Below are positions 8,256-16,597 of a stretch of 64,000 nt of DNA, piece by piece. A model generated the notes under the pieces. The model ran no database searches and was not told the DNA's origin. It saw nothing but the letters and a program-made list of their open reading frames with translations. The translations under genes were made by a program, and so were the position numbers. The stretch is taken from positions 1-64,000 of the forward strand of contig DBOB01000021.1 in the NCBI GenBank assembly GCA_002299885.1. Direction: 5' to 3'. This DNA is from Sediminibacterium sp. UBA657 (GTDB taxonomy: Bacteria > Bacteroidota > Bacteroidia > Chitinophagales > Chitinophagaceae). How positions within the stretch are numbered: the first letter of the stretch is position 1; the number at the start of each line of letters is the position of its first letter.

Positions 8256-9434
8256 TTATTTAATGCTAGTACTGATCAATTGACCATCATAGATCGACTG
8301 ATATCCTTCTGAGATCAAGATGTCGCCAGCAGCTAAACCGCTAAGCACTTCGATATTGTTACCATAGAATTCACCTGTTGAAACCATTTTCTTACGCGCA
8401 AACATTTTACCAGCTTCTGTTACCGCTACATAAACGAATTTACCTTTCTCGTCGGTTTGTAATAAGTTTACTGGAATGCTAATCGCATCCTTCTTTTCGT
8501 AGTCTTTGATTTTTACTTGCGCCAATAAATTTGGTCTAAAGTTATTGTCCACCGGTAATTTAGATTCTATAAAAAAGCTTCTGTTTAAAGGATCAATCAC
8601 ATTGCCTAATACATTGATTTTGTTACTGATTGTTTTTTGAATATCAGGGAAGGTTAATATTAGTTCTGTACCCACTTTTACTTTACCAGCATAATTTTCA
8701 GGAACCTGCGCAGTTAACTTAAGTTTAGTAGTATTCACTATTTTAATTTGACCTGGTCCCATGAATAATTCACCTACTTTCACATTCACTTCTTCAGCCA
8801 CACCATCTACATCGCTGTAAATACTTGTAAATGCCAATTGGTCTTTAACCATACCAAGTTGTTCCATCGCAGCTTTTAACTGGCTAGACATTGCATCTGC
8901 ATTAGTCTTAGCAGTCATCAACTGAATTTCGCTTCCAATATTTTGCTCCCAAAGGTTCTTTTGTTTTTCATACACAGATTTTGCTAATGCAGCTTGAGCT
9001 TTTAAAGTCTCAATATTTTGTGTAGCAGCAGCTGCGCTTTGCTTGATTAAAGTATTGTCTAATTGTAAAATCAATTGACCTCTTTTAACCCTGTCGCCTC
9101 TTTTAATATAAATTGCTCTTACCTGACCACCACCAGCACGAGGCGTGATATAAGATACACTCTCAGACTCTACTTTTCCTTGTAGTTCTATATAGTGTGT
9201 AAATGTTTCTTTTTGGATAGTGTCTATACCCACTAAGATGGCTTTTGCAGCTGAAGCACCACCTGCTTTTTCTACTTCTTTTTCTAATGCTACTATTTGC
9301 GCATTTAATTCAAGAGCTTGCTTTTTTAAGCTAGCTAAAGATTTTTGTTTTGCTTCAATTGTGTTGTCCCCGCCACCACATGCAGATGCAAGAACAAGTA
9401 AGCCAATGGATAAATAAGTTGTGAATGATTTCAT
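8256..9434 (-). CDS. Efflux RND periplasmic adaptor (membrane fusion lipoprotein)
   Basis: The 392-residue adaptor bridges the inner-membrane pump and the outer-membrane channel. It starts with a lipoprotein signal (residues 1-19, lipobox LASAC with Cys19), so it should be anchored by lipid. A Lys/Glu-rich coiled coil (about 25-60) is followed by the lipoyl half-motif VRAIYIKRGDRVKRGQLIL, the helical hairpin rich in Ala/Gln, and the second half-motif DGVAEEVNVKVGELFMGPG. The C-terminal beta-barrel and membrane-proximal domains include EGYQSIYDGQLI. The gene ends 24 bases before the permease starts, consistent with co-transcription. Confidence 0.95.
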   Translation of the reverse strand: MKSFTTYLSIGLLVLASACGGGDNTIEAKQKSLASLKKQALELNAQIVALEKEVEKAGGASAAKAILVGIDTIQKETFTHYIELQGKVESESVSYITPRAGGGQVRAIYIKRGDRVKRGQLILQLDNTLIKQSAAAATQNIETLKAQAALAKSVYEKQKNLWEQNIGSEIQLMTAKTNADAMSSQLKAAMEQLGMVKDQLAFTSIYSDVDGVAEEVNVKVGELFMGPGQIKIVNTTKLKLTAQVPENYAGKVKVGTELILTFPDIQKTISNKINVLGNVIDPLNRSFFIESKLPVDNNFRPNLLAQVKIKDYEKKDAISIPVNLLQTDEKGKFVYVAVTEAGKMFARKKMVSTGEFYGNNIEVLSGLAAGDILISEGYQSIYDGQLISTSIK

Positions 9435-9471
9435 TGTATCTATTTTAATATTGATTGTGTATTTGTTTGAA

Positions 9472-10806
9472 TTATAGTTTACCGCTTGCTTTTAATAAAT
9501 CTACTTTAGCGATTAAGGCAGAATAAAGGGCGTTCATAAAATTATTTTGTGCAGTTACTAAATCTGCTTGAGCAGCTGAGATCTCGGTATTTGAACCTGC
9601 ACCTGCTTCAAATTTCTTTTTAGTTTGACCGTATACATCCTCTGCTAATTGCATGTTCTTTTTTTGAAAGTTCACCGTGGCAACAGAAGACATATAATTT
9701 AATTTAGCCTGACTTAACTCGTTGTCTATATTGTTCTTCAAAGCAGACATTTGGTTATCTACTTGTTGTAATTCAAGCTTTGCTTTATTGATTTTAGCGA
9801 CCCTTGCACCTCCATTGAATAAAGGGAAATTGACATTTAATCCAATCAATGCCGTTTCAAACCAGCTTCCGTTTTTATCAAAAAAATCAAATTTTGTTCT
9901 TTGTGCATTTTTAGTATAAGCACCGTTCATTGTGATGGTTGGTAAAAAACTCAATTGGTAGCGCTTGATATTGTATTCGCTCAATTTTTTAACCGTTGTT
10001 AAATACTGAAAATCTTTGCGAATGCCATATTCAAAATTGTCTTCGTAAAGTATATCAACAGTAAGATTGTTTTCATTGATGATATCGGTTAAAACAAGGC
10101 TGTCTTTAACAGGCATACCCATTAACATCTTTAAACCCATAAAACCAATCGTCACACTATTGTTTGCCTTTAGTTTTTCTGTTTGTAAGTTATTTAACTG
10201 CACATTTACTTTGTCCACATCTAACTTTTCAGCAAAACCACTTTTATACATTGCTGCTGCATCTTTTGCCAATTTTTCTAAACGTTCAATATTCGCATCT
10301 AAAATATTTAATTGTGTTTTACTAGCAGCAAGCTGGTAGTATATTTTAAATATATTGGCTTTGATATTTTCTTCGGTCAAGGCTGCATTTTTTTTCTTCC
10401 AGTCTAAAGAAGTTGCCCTTGCTTGCAGTGCAATGAATACCTGGCCATCAAATAATATTTGATTAAAATTGGCGCCATAATTAGCATTGAACTTAGTACC
10501 AAACTGAACAGGAATGAATGTTCCAGCGGCACCACCAAAAATTTGTCCAGGCAATAAAGAAGTTGGTATGGTAAGGAAGTCCGTACCACCTACGCTACTA
10601 CCAATAGAAGGTAAAGCAGCAGATGCAATTTCTTTATTGGTTTGAATCTGAATGTCAATATCCAGTAGTGCATTTTTTACTTGTACATTATTTTTTTGCG
10701 CATAGTTTACTGCGTCAACAAGTGAAAATGCATGTACCGTTTTTTGTTCCTGTGCCAACGCTGTAGTTGCAAAAAATAACGTTACTAAGAATAGGTTTTT
10801 TTTCAT
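9472..10806 (-). CDS. TolC-family outer-membrane channel of the RND operon
   Basis: The 444-residue protein carries a signal peptide (MKKNLFLVTLFFATTALAQ) and two OEP repeats: FSLVDAVNYAQKNNVQVKN in the first and KKKFEAGAGSNTEISAAQADL in the second. It should form the outer-membrane exit duct for the adaptor and pump encoded downstream. It follows tetR by 8 bases and precedes the adaptor gene by 37 bases, so the outer-membrane gene comes first in this pump operon. It is only distantly similar to the orphan TolC-like protein at 2380-3687. Confidence 0.94.
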   Translation of the reverse strand: MKKNLFLVTLFFATTALAQEQKTVHAFSLVDAVNYAQKNNVQVKNALLDIDIQIQTNKEIASAALPSIGSSVGGTDFLTIPTSLLPGQIFGGAAGTFIPVQFGTKFNANYGANFNQILFDGQVFIALQARATSLDWKKKNAALTEENIKANIFKIYYQLAASKTQLNILDANIERLEKLAKDAAAMYKSGFAEKLDVDKVNVQLNNLQTEKLKANNSVTIGFMGLKMLMGMPVKDSLVLTDIINENNLTVDILYEDNFEYGIRKDFQYLTTVKKLSEYNIKRYQLSFLPTITMNGAYTKNAQRTKFDFFDKNGSWFETALIGLNVNFPLFNGGARVAKINKAKLELQQVDNQMSALKNNIDNELSQAKLNYMSSVATVNFQKKNMQLAEDVYGQTKKKFEAGAGSNTEISAAQADLVTAQNNFMNALYSALIAKVDLLKASGKL

Positions 10807-10814
10807 GTGTCTAT

Positions 10815-11426
10815 TTAGATTGCTTGTTTACTTAATTTTTTATATTGATCCATTAATTCGTGCCCTTTCACTGTCATTAATCCATATACAAAATGTTCCA
10901 TCAATTGTGTGTGCACTTCGATAGAATTGAATTTGTTTAAAGGGAATAAGTGAAGATTAAATGGAATAAATACAGTTTCTAATCGAAATTTTGAAATGAT
11001 ATCTATATTAAGATCTTTTCTATAATATCCTTCTTCGATACCCTTCATTAAATTTTGCTTGATCAATGAGAACAAAAATTCATCCTTGTGATTTTTGATG
11101 ATCTCAAAAGCATTCGAAAAATGTTTTTCCAATTCCATCATCGAATTTGGATTCATAGTTTGCGTCATGGCCTTCATGTTCTCCATTAGCAAAAACATTT
11201 CATGAATCGCATTTTCTGCTTTTGATTTGCAGTCCTTGCAAGTAATTTCATGGTCCTTTAATTCTAGGTTCACCACGGCCTTCACCAAATCATCCTTATC
11301 CTTATAATATTGATAAATGGTCTTTTTGCTAATCCCCAATTGATGGGCTAAATCGTCCATGGTCACCTGTCTAAGACCAGACTGGAGCATTAAATCTCTT
11401 GCCTTTAACAGTATTTTAGTTTGCAT
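10815..11426 (-). CDS. TetR/AcrR-family transcriptional regulator of the efflux operon
   Basis: The 203-residue protein has the TetR N-terminal DNA-binding domain: LMLQSGLRQVTMDDLAHQLG, then ISKKTIYQYYKDKDDLVKAVV as the recognition helix and following helix (residues 32-52). The rest is an all-helical ligand domain typical in length. A CxxC pair (Cys63, Cys66, CKDC) just after the DNA-binding domain is unusual and could be redox- or metal-sensitive, though this is speculation. It is the first gene of the pump operon. It most likely represses its own promoter, because an inverted repeat overlaps the -33 element. The ligand is unknown. Confidence 0.92.
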   Translation of the reverse strand: MQTKILLKARDLMLQSGLRQVTMDDLAHQLGISKKTIYQYYKDKDDLVKAVVNLELKDHEITCKDCKSKAENAIHEMFLLMENMKAMTQTMNPNSMMELEKHFSNAFEIIKNHKDEFLFSLIKQNLMKGIEEGYYRKDLNIDIISKFRLETVFIPFNLHLFPLNKFNSIEVHTQLMEHFVYGLMTVKGHELMDQYKKLSKQAI

Positions 11427-11443
11427 AGTTTCAGTTGAAGACG

Positions 11444-11474
11444 CAAAACTAAGGAAACTTCATACGTTTTCAAA
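11444..11474 (-). promoter_or_regulatory. Promoter of the tetR-tolC-MFP-RND operon
   Basis: On the minus strand the sequence reads TTTG (11471-11474), 19 bases, then TAGTTTTG (11444-11451). Both elements and the spacing fit the Bacteroidota housekeeping consensus. Transcription would start near 11437, about 11 bases before the tetR ATG at 11426. Confidence 0.8.
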
Positions 11475-11480
11475 GTTTCC
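11453..11480. promoter_or_regulatory. Inverted repeat, probable TetR operator
   Basis: GGAAACTT (11453-11460) and AAGTTTCC (11473-11480) are perfect reverse complements separated by 12 bases. The repeat spans the -33 element and most of the spacer of the tetR promoter, so a protein bound here would block RNA polymerase. A 28-base footprint fits a TetR dimer. Assignment to this TetR rests on position only. Confidence 0.68.
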
Positions 11481-11503
11481 AAGCATGAAATTTGTATTAA
11501 TTC

Positions 11504-11533
11504 TTGATAAATGGTCAAAATGAGTGAAATTTG
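11504..11533 (+). promoter_or_regulatory. Probable promoter of the DUF502-serC unit
   Basis: TTG (11504-11506), 19 bases, then GAAATTTG (11526-11533), which matches TAnnTTTG except for the first base. The predicted start lies about 13 bases before the ATG at 11552. The in-frame TTG codon at 11531 falls inside the -7 element, which argues that translation begins at 11552. Confidence 0.5.
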
Positions 11534-11551
11534 TATCTAAATCACTACAAA

Positions 11552-12241
11552 ATGGGCATTTTTGGTCAAAATTTTAATAGAAAATCAATTTTAAGCCTAC
11601 TAGCAAGATTCTTTTTCCAAGGTATTATTGCATTGGCACCTATTGGTGTGACCCTTTGGATTGTGGTGACTTTATTTAACTGGGTAGATAATTTCTTACC
11701 GAATTTATTAAATACATTATTTCCAATCCGTTTTGCAGCTGTTAACGGAGAAATTCCAAAAGTAACTGGATTGGGATTTTTAGTTGCCCTATTATTAGTA
11801 TTGATTGTAGGATGGTTATCGTCCTTATTTTTTGTAGAAAGATTGGTATCCATTTTTGATAAATTATTGGAACGCACACCAGGTGTTAAAATTATTTATT
11901 CTTCTGTCAAAGATTTTTTAGAAGCTTTTGCAGGAAATAATAAAAAATTTGATAAACCAATTTTGGTATCAATAGACGGGAATGATATATGGCGTATTGG
12001 ATTTATCACACAAGAAAGTTGTGAGCATTTAGGTTTAAAGGATCATGTGACAGTGTATGTTCCTCATTCCTATGCCATTTCTGGTATTTCATTTATTGTA
12101 CCATTAGCTAATACTAAAAAATTACCAAGGCATATGAATGCTGCAGAAGCCATGAAATATGCGATATCAGGCGGTGTAACGACTACAGTTGATGAAGAAG
12201 AGAAGGATGCAGTGCATCCTTCGATGGGAAACAAAGATTAA
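11552..12241 (+). CDS. DUF502 family membrane protein
   Basis: The 229-residue protein has two transmembrane segments: about residues 20-45 (FFQGIIALAPIGVTLWIVVTLF) and 75-100 (LGFLVALLLVLIVGWL). These are followed by the DUF502 signature ERTPGVKIIYSSVKDFLEAF and a soluble C-terminal domain with VPHSYAISG. The family is widespread in bacteria and of unknown function. I place the start at the ATG at 11552 (MGIFGQNF); an upstream in-frame TTG lies inside the promoter. The gene ends 14 bases before serC, so both are probably one transcript, but no functional link is evident. Confidence 0.88.
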   Translation: MGIFGQNFNRKSILSLLARFFFQGIIALAPIGVTLWIVVTLFNWVDNFLPNLLNTLFPIRFAAVNGEIPKVTGLGFLVALLLVLIVGWLSSLFFVERLVSIFDKLLERTPGVKIIYSSVKDFLEAFAGNNKKFDKPILVSIDGNDIWRIGFITQESCEHLGLKDHVTVYVPHSYAISGISFIVPLANTKKLPRHMNAAEAMKYAISGGVTTTVDEEEKDAVHPSMGNKD

Positions 12242-12255
12242 TTTAAAAAGACTAC

Positions 12256-13314
12256 ATGCAATTACATAATTTTAATTCAGGCCCTTCAATTTTACCTAAA
12301 GAAGTACTGGATCAAGCAGCTGCGGCTATTCATGATTTTAATGGAACAGGATTATCTATTTTAGAAATTGGACATAGAACCTCGCATTTTGTGGCGGTAG
12401 TAGAAGAAGCTAAACAAATTGTAAAAAGATTGATGGGTATTGGTGATGATTATGAAGTGTTGTTTTTACAAGGAGGTGCGACCATGCAGTTTATGCAAGT
12501 ACCCATGAATTTGTTAGATGAAAATGGATTAGCAGCAATTTGTGACAACGGCGTATGGGGACATAAGGCCGTGAAAGAAGCGCAAATTTTTGGTCCAGTG
12601 AAAGTGGTATCAGATACGACTTTAGATAAGCATACTTATATCAATAAGGCCCTTGAACTGCCTGCTAATACTAGTTATTTGCATATTACCACCAACAATA
12701 CCGTGGAGGGAACCCAATGGCATCAGTACCCGCAGGTTTCTGTACCATTAGTGGGCGATATGAGTTCGGACATTTTTTGTAGACCTACCCCATTTCATCA
12801 GTTTGATTTAATTTATGCAGGCGCACAAAAAAATATGGGTGCAGCGGGTGTGACCATGGTGGTGGTTAAAAAATCGATACTAGGAAAAACAAATAGAAAT
12901 ATCCCTGCAATTTTAGATTACCAAAAACATATAGAAGCAGGCTCTTTATTAAATACACCTCCAGTGTTTTCGATTTATGTAAGCTTACTCACATTAAGAT
13001 GGATCGAAAAAGAAGGTGGATTAGTAGAGATGGAAAAAAGAAATACAGCTAAAGCAAAATTATTATTCGACACCATTGATGCTTCTGAACATTTTTATTG
13101 TCCAATTGCAATGGAAGACAGAAGCATTATGAATGCAGTTTTCTTTTTAAAGGATCAAACAAAGGAAGCCGCATTTTTAAACTTATGTAAAGAAAATGGG
13201 ATGATTGGTGTAAAAGGATATAGAACAGTAGGCGGCATAAGAGTAAGCATGTACAATGCAATGCCAATGTCAAGTGTGGCCAGATTTTGCGATTTAATGA
13301 AAGCCTTTAACTAA
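12256..13314 (+). CDS. serC: Phosphoserine aminotransferase
   Basis: The 352-residue PLP enzyme converts 3-phosphohydroxypyruvate and glutamate to O-phosphoserine in serine synthesis; the family also works in pyridoxine synthesis. Class V aminotransferase features are complete: HNFNSGPSILPKEVL at the N-terminus, FLQGGATMQF near residue 70, the cofactor Lys192 in YAGAQKNMGAAG, and the C-terminal GYRTVGGIRVSMYNAM. The length is standard. In many Bacteroidota serC is followed by serA and then a DUF1015 gene; here the DUF1015 gene follows directly and no serA is present in the window. Confidence 0.97.
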   Translation: MQLHNFNSGPSILPKEVLDQAAAAIHDFNGTGLSILEIGHRTSHFVAVVEEAKQIVKRLMGIGDDYEVLFLQGGATMQFMQVPMNLLDENGLAAICDNGVWGHKAVKEAQIFGPVKVVSDTTLDKHTYINKALELPANTSYLHITTNNTVEGTQWHQYPQVSVPLVGDMSSDIFCRPTPFHQFDLIYAGAQKNMGAAGVTMVVVKKSILGKTNRNIPAILDYQKHIEAGSLLNTPPVFSIYVSLLTLRWIEKEGGLVEMEKRNTAKAKLLFDTIDASEHFYCPIAMEDRSIMNAVFFLKDQTKEAAFLNLCKENGMIGVKGYRTVGGIRVSMYNAMPMSSVARFCDLMKAFN

Positions 13315-13353
13315 GCAAATAATTTAATTAAAAAATAAATTTTTTAACGAATC

Positions 13354-13372
13354 AATCGACGTCAAGTCGATT
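13354..13372. repeat. Short inverted repeat between serC and the DUF1015 gene
   Basis: AATCGAC (13354-13360) and GTCGATT (13366-13372) are perfect complements around GTCAA. No T-run follows, so it is not a good terminator. It might be a small operator or mRNA hairpin in the 89-base gap, which otherwise holds only A/T-rich sequence. Confidence 0.35.
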
Positions 13373-13403
13373 ATATTCGACAAAATGAACGATATTTGTC
13401 CTC

Positions 13404-14630
13404 ATGGCAAAAATTAGTCCTTTCGAAGCATTGCGTCCTCAGCCACAATTAGCGAAGCAAGTTGCAAGTAAACCTTACGATGTTTTAAATAGCGCAGAAG
13501 CAAAAGCAGAAGCTGTTGGAAACGCCTATTCTTTTTTACATATCACCAAGAGTGAAATTGATTTACCAGAAACGGTAGATATCCATAGTCAACAAGTCTA
13601 TGATATTGCATTGGATAATTTAAACGCATTCATGCAAAGAGATGTGTTGTTTAAAGAATCAAAACCATGTTATTATATCTATCAATTAATCATGGATGGT
13701 CGTGCACAAACTGGATTGGTTTGTGTGAGTAGTGTAGATGATTATGAAAATGGAATTATCAAGAAGCACGAGTTTACGCGTCCAGAAAAAGAGCAGGACA
13801 GAATCAATCATATGAAAACGATTGGCGCACAAACAGGCAATGTTTTTTTAGCATATCGCAATCAGGATGCTATTGATACCTTGATAGAAAAATGGAAGAC
13901 GACCAAAAATGCAGTCTATGACTTTACTGCAGACGATGGCATCCAACATACAGTATGGGCAGTGAGTGATACGGATACCATTGCACAAATCACCCATTTA
14001 TTTGAGACCCAAGTGCCATGCACTTATATCGCAGACGGTCATCACAGAGCAGCATCAGCTGCAAAAGTGAGAACAGCAATTGGCAAACAAAATACCAGTG
14101 CAGACTATTTCTTAACGACATTGTTTCCATCTAACCAATTAGCGATTATGGATTACAATAGAGTGGTAAAAGATTTGAATGGACATGAAGCAACTGCATT
14201 TTTAAATGCACTAGCTCAAGATTTTGATGTTCAAACAATGGAAGCTGCCTTTAAACCAGACACTTTACATCGTTTTGGATTGTATATGAATCATCAATGG
14301 TATGCATTGACTGCAAAAGCAGGCACTTACAATGATGCAGACCCTATTGGCGTTTTAGATGTGACCATTTTATCCAACAATATCTTAGACAAATTATTAG
14401 GCATTAAAGACCAACGTGTCGACAAAAGAATAGATTTTGTGGGCGGCATTCGTGGGATGGAAGCGCTAGAAGCGAGGGTGGATAGCGGTGAGATGGCTTT
14501 AGCAATTAGTTTGTATCCAGTGACGATTGACCAATTATTCAATATCGCAGATGCAGGCCAAGTCATGCCACCAAAGAGTACTTGGTTTGAGCCAAAATTA
14601 AGAGATGGTTTATTGACCCACAAGATTTAA
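13404..14630 (+). CDS. DUF1015 family protein
   Basis: The 408-residue protein shows the DUF1015 family marks: an N-terminal region with PFEALRPQPQLAKQVASKPYDVLNSAEA, the central YYIYQLIMDGRAQTGLVCVSSVDDY, the HHR-containing CTYIADGHHRAASAAKV and the C-terminal FVGGIRGMEALE and MPPKSTWFEPKLRDGL. The function is not established. The family is regularly found beside serine-synthesis genes, as here, suggesting a role in serine or phosphoserine metabolism. The conserved His-His-Arg and the C-terminal PPKST segment look like active-site material. No signal peptide or membrane segment is seen. Confidence 0.9.
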   Translation: MAKISPFEALRPQPQLAKQVASKPYDVLNSAEAKAEAVGNAYSFLHITKSEIDLPETVDIHSQQVYDIALDNLNAFMQRDVLFKESKPCYYIYQLIMDGRAQTGLVCVSSVDDYENGIIKKHEFTRPEKEQDRINHMKTIGAQTGNVFLAYRNQDAIDTLIEKWKTTKNAVYDFTADDGIQHTVWAVSDTDTIAQITHLFETQVPCTYIADGHHRAASAAKVRTAIGKQNTSADYFLTTLFPSNQLAIMDYNRVVKDLNGHEATAFLNALAQDFDVQTMEAAFKPDTLHRFGLYMNHQWYALTAKAGTYNDADPIGVLDVTILSNNILDKLLGIKDQRVDKRIDFVGGIRGMEALEARVDSGEMALAISLYPVTIDQLFNIADAGQVMPPKSTWFEPKLRDGLLTHKI

Positions 14631-14687
14631 TAGTCCACTTTAAAAAGATTTATTTTAAAGTAAAGTAGTAGCTTATAATTCCTTTCT

Positions 14688-14715
14688 AAAACCAGTCAAA
14701 AGACTGGTTTTTTTT
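14688..14715 (+). terminator. Terminator after the DUF1015 gene
   Basis: AAAACCAGTC (14688-14697) and GACTGGTTTT (14702-14711) pair perfectly around AAAA and run into a T tract. It ends the serC-DUF1015 region and insulates the acyl-CoA ligase gene that begins 28 bases later. Confidence 0.92.
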
Positions 14716-14743
14716 GTATTTTGTTGGACAAATCACTTGACAT

Positions 14744-16528
14744 ATGGAATCAAAAAGACTCTTTGATTGTATCGAACACCAGTTAACACAATTTCCTCAA
14801 GAGGTGATGTTGTCTGGAAAAGAAAACGGTGGATGGAGAACCTACTCCACTGCCGAAGTGGCTTCAACTGTGAATGCCTTGAGTGCCGGGTTATTAAGTC
14901 TTGGCTTATCTGGGCATGATTTCACGCCTGAGGGATCTGATAAGATTGCCATCATTAGTAATAATAGACCAGAATGGTTGATGGCGGATATGGCCACGCA
15001 ACAAATTGGCGTCATCTGGGTGCCAGTGTATCCTACCACCAATCCATTAGAATTAACTTTTATTTTGAATGACGCATCTGTACAATACATGTTTGCGAGC
15101 AATCAAGAATTATACAATAAAGTGATGTCTATTAAAGACAAAGTGCCTTGTTTAAAAGAGGTCTACACTTTTGATCATATCGAAGGGGCTAAGCATTGGT
15201 CAGAATTATGTTTACAGGATGCAGATTTATTGCAACAAGTAGATGTGATTAAAAAAACGATACCAGTAGAACAAGTAGCCACATTTATTTATACATCAGG
15301 AACAACTGGTACACCAAAGGGCGTGATGTTAACGCATCATAATATTTATTTCAATTTACAAGCGGGTAAAAAAAGTTTTCCTTTTCCAGATTCACCCAAT
15401 CAAAAAGTATTGAGTTTTTTGCCATTGAATCATATTTTTGAAAAAGTGGCTTCTTATATTTATTTGTATAGTGGGATGAGTATCTACTATGCAGAATCAA
15501 TGGAGACCATTGGTGATAACTTAAAAGAAATTTCGCCAGACGGATTCTCTACTGTGCCAAGATTATTGGAAAAAGTATTCGAGAAAATCATGATGAAGGG
15601 CGAAGAGTTGACTGGTCTTAAGCGAAAATTATTTTTCTGGGCAGTTGCTTTAGGAGAGCAGTATGATAATTTAAATCCAGGATCGGCATGGTATCAATTC
15701 CAATTAAAGCTTGCCAATAAAATCATTTTTAGCAAGTGGAGAGAAGGATTAGGGGGTAATGTAAAATTCATTGTAACCGGCGGTGCGGCATGTCAGGTAA
15801 AATTATTGCGCATATTTAATGCAGCACAAATACCAGTGTATGAAGGGTATGGTCCAACCGAGAACAGTCCTATTATCAGTATCAATTTTAGAACCCCTGG
15901 TGGTACCAAGTTTGGAACAGTGGGTATGCCAATACAAGGTGTTGAAATGAAATTAGAGGCAGATGGAGAAATTTGTGTAGCAGGACCAAGTGTGATGAAG
16001 GGCTATTATAAATTACCAGAACTAACTGCAGAAACAGTCATTGATGGTTGGTTACATACTGGAGATATTGGTGAATTAATTGATGGGAAGTATTTAAAAA
16101 TTACAGATCGTAAAAAAGAATTATTTAAAACAAGCGGTGGTAAATATGTTGCACCACAACCAATCGAAAACAAGATGAAGGAAAGTCCTTTCATCGAACA
16201 GATTGTTTTAATTGGAGACAATAAAAAAATGGTGACTGCATTAGTTGTACCAAGTTTTGCTAAATTAAGAGAATGGGCAAAACAGAACAGCATTGAGTAT
16301 ACAAGTAATGAGGCCATCATTCAAGATAGCAAGGTATTTGAGATGTTTGAAACAGTTGTTGCACAGTACAATCAATTATTCAATCAGGTAGAGCAAGTAA
16401 AAAAATTCACTTTAATTCCAAGAGAATTTACCATTGACCAAGGAGAGATGACGCCTAAGTTAAGTATACGTCGTAAGCAAATCCTTGCAAATTTTGAAAA
16501 AGAGATAGACTTAATGTACCAAGGATAA
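14744..16528 (+). CDS. Long-chain acyl-CoA synthetase (AMP-forming)
   Basis: The 594-residue enzyme of the ANL superfamily activates fatty acids to acyl-CoA through an acyl-AMP. Motifs are the phosphate-binding YTSGTTGTPKGVMLTHHN (near residue 186), YEGYGPTENSPI, the hinge GWLHTGDIGEL and ITDRKKELFKTSGGKYVAPQ, in normal order and spacing. The TDRKKELFKTSGGKYVAPQPIE form is typical of eukaryote-like long-chain acyl-CoA synthetases that are common in Bacteroidota. No membrane anchor is visible. The gene stands alone between a terminator and the cyanophycinase-like gene. Chain-length preference cannot be read. Confidence 0.93.
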   Translation: MESKRLFDCIEHQLTQFPQEVMLSGKENGGWRTYSTAEVASTVNALSAGLLSLGLSGHDFTPEGSDKIAIISNNRPEWLMADMATQQIGVIWVPVYPTTNPLELTFILNDASVQYMFASNQELYNKVMSIKDKVPCLKEVYTFDHIEGAKHWSELCLQDADLLQQVDVIKKTIPVEQVATFIYTSGTTGTPKGVMLTHHNIYFNLQAGKKSFPFPDSPNQKVLSFLPLNHIFEKVASYIYLYSGMSIYYAESMETIGDNLKEISPDGFSTVPRLLEKVFEKIMMKGEELTGLKRKLFFWAVALGEQYDNLNPGSAWYQFQLKLANKIIFSKWREGLGGNVKFIVTGGAACQVKLLRIFNAAQIPVYEGYGPTENSPIISINFRTPGGTKFGTVGMPIQGVEMKLEADGEICVAGPSVMKGYYKLPELTAETVIDGWLHTGDIGELIDGKYLKITDRKKELFKTSGGKYVAPQPIENKMKESPFIEQIVLIGDNKKMVTALVVPSFAKLREWAKQNSIEYTSNEAIIQDSKVFEMFETVVAQYNQLFNQVEQVKKFTLIPREFTIDQGEMTPKLSIRRKQILANFEKEIDLMYQG

Positions 16529-16597
16529 AATTGAAATAGTTTTGTCGAGTCTATTGAATTAATAATTGATTGAACGAATCAGATTAAAGCCCGCTTT

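Noticed and set aside
14700..14743. TATTTTGT as a -7 box before the acyl-CoA ligase gene
   Set aside because: It is one base short of the TAnnTTTG spacing and the -33 position falls in the preceding terminator.
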